A stretch of DNA of 49,846 nt, taken from assembly GCA_947176915.1 (NCBI GenBank), contig CAMWSM010000012.1, positions 1 through 49,846 on the forward strand, written 5' to 3'. Below the pieces are notes generated by a model that saw only the letters and a list, made by a program, of their open reading frames with translations, searched no databases and was not told the DNA's origin. The DNA is from an uncultured Porphyromonadaceae bacterium. Its GTDB lineage: Bacteria > Bacteroidota > Bacteroidia > Bacteroidales > Muribaculaceae. Made by a program: the position numbers and the translations under genes. Below, piece after piece: positions 48,552-49,846 of this stretch (within the stretch, counting starts at the first letter, position 1; the number at the start of each line of letters is the position of its first letter).

Positions 48552-49760
48552 ATGAAACCGGAAATATCTCAACGTGGATATGAGATGCCCTCCTCCCCCA
48601 TACGTAAGCTTGTAGGGGCGGCTAATGCCGCCGAACGACGCGGGGTGAGTGTTTATCGTTTAAATATCGGACAACCGGACGTTCCGACCCCACCTCAGGC
48701 AATTGAAGCCTTGCATCACATCGATAGGAAGGTGCTTGAGTATTCCCCTTCAGAAGGAATTGAGAGCCTGCGCAACAAGATGTCGGAATATTATGCGCGT
48801 TTCGGGATGGAGATCACCCCTGATGAGATTATAGTGACTTCCGGTGGCTCCGAAGCTGTGCTCTTTGCCTTCATGGCTTGTCTTGATCCGGGGGATGAAA
48901 TAATTATCCCCGAGCCGGCATACGCCAATTACATGGCTTTTGCAATATCTGCGGGAGCTGTCATAAAAAGTGTCAACGCCACTATCGAGAACGGGTTCCG
49001 CTTGCCCCCCATAGAGGAATTTGAGGCTCTTATAACTCCTCGCACAAAGGGGATACTTATCTGTAATCCGAATAATCCGACAGGATATATTTATTCTGAA
49101 GAGGAATTGCTGAAGATTGCGGAAATTGTGAAACGCTATAATCTTTTCCTTTTCTCAGATGAGGTGTATAGGGAATTCTGTTATACAGACACCCCTTTCA
49201 TATCGGCAATGTCTTTGCCGGGCATCGAGGAGAATGTAGTGTTGATTGATTCCGTATCCAAGCGTTATAATGAATGCGGAATAAGGATCGGTGCCATCGT
49301 TACCCGTCATAAGGAGTTGCGGGCCAACGTGATGAAGTTTTGTCAGGCACGCCTCTCTCCGCCCTTGTTGGGGCAGATTGTGGCAGAGGCAAGCATATCC
49401 ACTCCGGAGGATTATATGCGCTATGTCTATGAGGAATATCTTCGCAGGAGGGATTTCCTTATCAAGCGTCTTAACGAGATTCCGGGAGTTTATTCACCTA
49501 TGCCGATGGGTGCATTCTATACTGTGGCATCGCTGCCGGTGGAGGATGCCGACGATTTCTGCAAATGGTGTCTTGATGAGTTTTCCTATAATGGTCATAC
49601 CGTCTTCATGGCTCCGGCATCCGGTTTCTACACCACCCCCGGGGAGGGACGCAATCAGGTGCGCCTTGCCTACGTCCATGAGATTGACTATCTCGCCGGT
49701 GCAATGGATACTCTCGAAGCCGCGCTGAGGGAGTATAAGAGAATAATTGCTGTCCGCTAA
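48552..49760 (+). CDS. PLP-dependent class I aminotransferase (AspC-like)
   Basis: A 402-residue cytoplasmic aminotransferase. Visible key residues are the cofactor-anchoring block ILICNPNNPTGYIY (Asn175), SDEVY (Asp203), and the Schiff-base lysine in LIDSVSKRYNECGIR (Lys237). YVHE and the preceding arginine-rich stretch near 375 hold the carboxylate-binding Arg. It is closest to the aspartate aminotransferase-like group found in Bacteroidetes; substrate range cannot be fixed from sequence. It is divergent from recA and is followed by a promoter for the next gene outside the window. Confidence 0.92.
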   Translation: MKPEISQRGYEMPSSPIRKLVGAANAAERRGVSVYRLNIGQPDVPTPPQAIEALHHIDRKVLEYSPSEGIESLRNKMSEYYARFGMEITPDEIIVTSGGSEAVLFAFMACLDPGDEIIIPEPAYANYMAFAISAGAVIKSVNATIENGFRLPPIEEFEALITPRTKGILICNPNNPTGYIYSEEELLKIAEIVKRYNLFLFSDEVYREFCYTDTPFISAMSLPGIEENVVLIDSVSKRYNECGIRIGAIVTRHKELRANVMKFCQARLSPPLLGQIVAEASISTPEDYMRYVYEEYLRRRDFLIKRLNEIPGVYSPMPMGAFYTVASLPVEDADDFCKWCLDEFSYNGHTVFMAPASGFYTTPGEGRNQVRLAYVHEIDYLAGAMDTLEAALREYKRIIAVR

Positions 49761-49766
49761 AATGAC

Positions 49767-49774
49767 TATATTTG
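49767..49774 (+). promoter_or_regulatory. -7 box for a gene beyond the window end
   Basis: TATATTTG matches TAnnTTTG. A TTG lies 17 nt upstream (49747-49749), slightly short. The final 70 bases show only a small imperfect hairpin (CTGACTCC/GGAATCAG); no gene can be named. Confidence 0.5.
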
Positions 49775-49846
49775 CGCATGTTTATTGATACTTGTTTGGC
49801 GACAGCAAAATAACCAAAAAGGACTGACTCCTGCAAATGGAATCAG

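Overview
The window looks like a chromosomal segment of a member of the Bacteroidales. The TAnnTTTG promoter boxes with an upstream TTG, the frequent lack of Shine-Dalgarno sequences, the BtuG-type B12 locus, SusE/F-like repeats, the BspA-type leucine-rich protein and the DUF177-rpmF-fabH-era-der gene order all point that way. Muribaculaceae is my best guess at family level, but it is inference. I see no transposase, integrase, prophage or CRISPR array; this is mostly core chromosome with envelope and regulatory genes.

Left part (1-10.6 kb). An OmpA/TPR lipoprotein gene faces a leftward block. That block runs from a promoter at 8.76 kb through rnpA, yidD, tatD-like, a PCMD-type secreted protein, dapB, lepB and a WbqC-family gene to a hairpin at 3.55 kb, followed by three small genes (DUF4294, YkvA, unknown). 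A divergent promoter drives a radical SAM gene and an LD-carboxypeptidase.

B12 region (10.6-17.0 kb). A cobalamin riboswitch and a consensus promoter precede a leftward btuB-btuG-btuF-btuC-btuD operon covering surface capture, outer-membrane transport, periplasmic binding and inner-membrane import. Its last stop codon directly abuts the stop of the converging carboxypeptidase gene.

Middle (17.0-31.8 kb). An ECF sigma factor with a membrane protein is followed by mazG, a polyprenyl-phosphate-type glycosyltransferase, cytidine deaminase and a glucosaminidase with LysM. Next is a tRNA-Arg(CCT) that appears to share a transcript with DUF177, rpmF and fabH, then era and der. A second sigma factor sits with an anti-sigma-like protein and an outer-membrane barrel. 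A lipocalin-like lipoprotein and ychF complete the region.

Right part (31.8-49.8 kb). A large secreted leucine-rich/SusE-F-like protein is divergent from a membrane TPR-HTH regulator, with an array of six GTCTAT sites between their promoters. Then come nadB, an S41 protease, mfd, a porin, a small cysteine-rich protein with a PfkB kinase, a roughly 300-nt structured non-coding RNA, recA and an aminotransferase.

The most unusual signals are degenerate heptamer tandem arrays (GGCnTTA or nnTTAAG) that start within or next to the stop codons of five genes at three sites, on both sides of convergent pairs; the GTCTAT operator array; promoters whose -7 box lies 3-4 nt from the start codon (apparently leaderless mRNAs); and a perfect operator-like palindrome between recA and the aminotransferase gene.
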